Part shown: in pieces, positions 5,551 to 5,978 of the stretch
How the letters are laid out: each line of letters starts with the position of its first letter
How positions within the stretch are numbered: the first letter of the stretch is position 1
Assembly: GCA_964387585.1 (NCBI GenBank)
Contig: CAYLWW010000081.1
Span: 1 to 5,978, forward strand
Direction of reading: 5' to 3'
DNA from: CAYLWW01 sp964387585
GTDB taxonomy: Bacteria; Pseudomonadota; Alphaproteobacteria; Rickettsiales; Midichloriaceae
DNA length: 5,978 bases
Program-made: the position numbers and the translations under genes
The notes under the pieces: generated by a model
What the model saw: only the letters and a program-made list of their open reading frames with translations
The model's database searches: none
What the model was told of the DNA's origin: nothing

Positions 5551-5978
5551 TTAATTTATTTTAGAGTTTAGTGGCTTATAATTCTCATCATGTTTAGCTA
5601 AAACCTCTTTTGCAATAAATACATCATCTTTGAACTTTCCTAAGACAACTGCGGATTGCCCCTCTTTGAATAAGCTTGGCAGCATCCCACTATATTTTAC
5701 TGTTATGGTATAATTATTATCAGTTATATTGAAGTAAAAAATATTATCTTGATATCTTAAAGAATTTTCTTTTACTATCCCTCCTAGTTTTAACTCTACT
5801 TTGCTAATCTTTTCTTTTTCATTTTGTAATTTTTCTCTTAATTCTGAAGGAGTTAGAAAAAAACTTATATTTTCACTAAATATCTTAATTAGAATTATAG
5901 AAAAGCCTACAGTAAAAAATGATATTACTATCAAGCATATTATGCGTTTACGTAACTTGCGCTTATAGTATGGTATAT
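5551..5978 (-). CDS. ccmE: Cytochrome c-type biogenesis haem chaperone CcmE, N-terminus beyond window
   Basis: CcmE binds haem covalently in the periplasm and hands it to apocytochrome c in the System I (Ccm) pathway. The visible 141 codons read in from the right edge without a start: basic IPYYKRKLRKR, then one hydrophobic anchor (IICLIVISFFTVGFSIILIKIF, given here only to mark the membrane segment at about 5946-5881). This is the N-in single-span topology of CcmE. The periplasmic beta-barrel domain follows, with FFLTPSEL, KVELKLGGIVKENSL, SGMLPSLFKEGQSAVVLGKF and AKEVLAKHDENYKP. The His of KHDENY (codon 5592-5590) is the haem-attaching residue and the nearby Tyr is also conserved. A TTG at 5934-5932 is a formal start, but using it would delete the basic residues before the anchor, so the true start is upstream of 5978. 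Stop at 5553-5551. Confidence 0.93.
   Translation of the reverse strand, partial: IPYYKRKLRKRIICLIVISFFTVGFSIILIKIFSENISFFLTPSELREKLQNEKEKISKVELKLGGIVKENSLRYQDNIFYFNITDNNYTITVKYSGMLPSLFKEGQSAVVLGKFKDDVFIAKEVLAKHDENYKPLNSKIN

Overview
The window is AT-rich and carries single-copy housekeeping genes (hslU, glmM, rlmE, ccmE) whose protein sequences look alphaproteobacterial, most likely from an obligate intracellular member of the Rickettsiaceae. The dense insertion-sequence debris (IS982, IS630 and IS5 families together) would suit an Orientia- or Occidentia-like genome or an IS-rich Rickettsia. The organism is inferred from protein character and context only; no search was run.

Left third (1-1572): a pile-up of mobile elements. 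Positions 1-172 encode the C-terminal end of an IS982-family transposase on the + strand. Directly after it begins a decayed IS630-family transposase on the + strand (about 187-1456). It has lost its N-terminal part, its first catalytic Asp and its central region, and it carries a nonsense codon and three frame disturbances. An 839-bp IS5-family element (335-1173) sits inside this relic. It has perfect 17-bp terminal inverted repeats, an apparent 2-bp AT target duplication, a promoter that overlaps its own terminal repeat, and a two-frame transposase on the - strand joined at an A7 tract.

Right two thirds (1573-5978): four housekeeping genes, all on the - strand, so transcription runs from high to low coordinates: ccmE (5' end beyond the window), rlmE, glmM, hslU. 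The genes are separated by 127-288 bp and do not overlap. A good sigma70-like promoter lies just upstream of glmM, so they look like separate or loosely linked transcription units rather than one tight operon. Their roles are independent: haem delivery for cytochrome c maturation (CcmE), 23S rRNA 2'-O-methylation (RlmE), the route to UDP-GlcNAc for envelope polymers (GlmM), and the ATPase/unfoldase of the HslUV protease (HslU). hslV, usually next to hslU, is not in the window.

I found no new defence, toxin-antitoxin or other undescribed system. The interesting content is the nested IS history, the IS5 frameshift site, the apparent EKF-to-EKF deletion in the IS630 relic, and the control region between rlmE and glmM.
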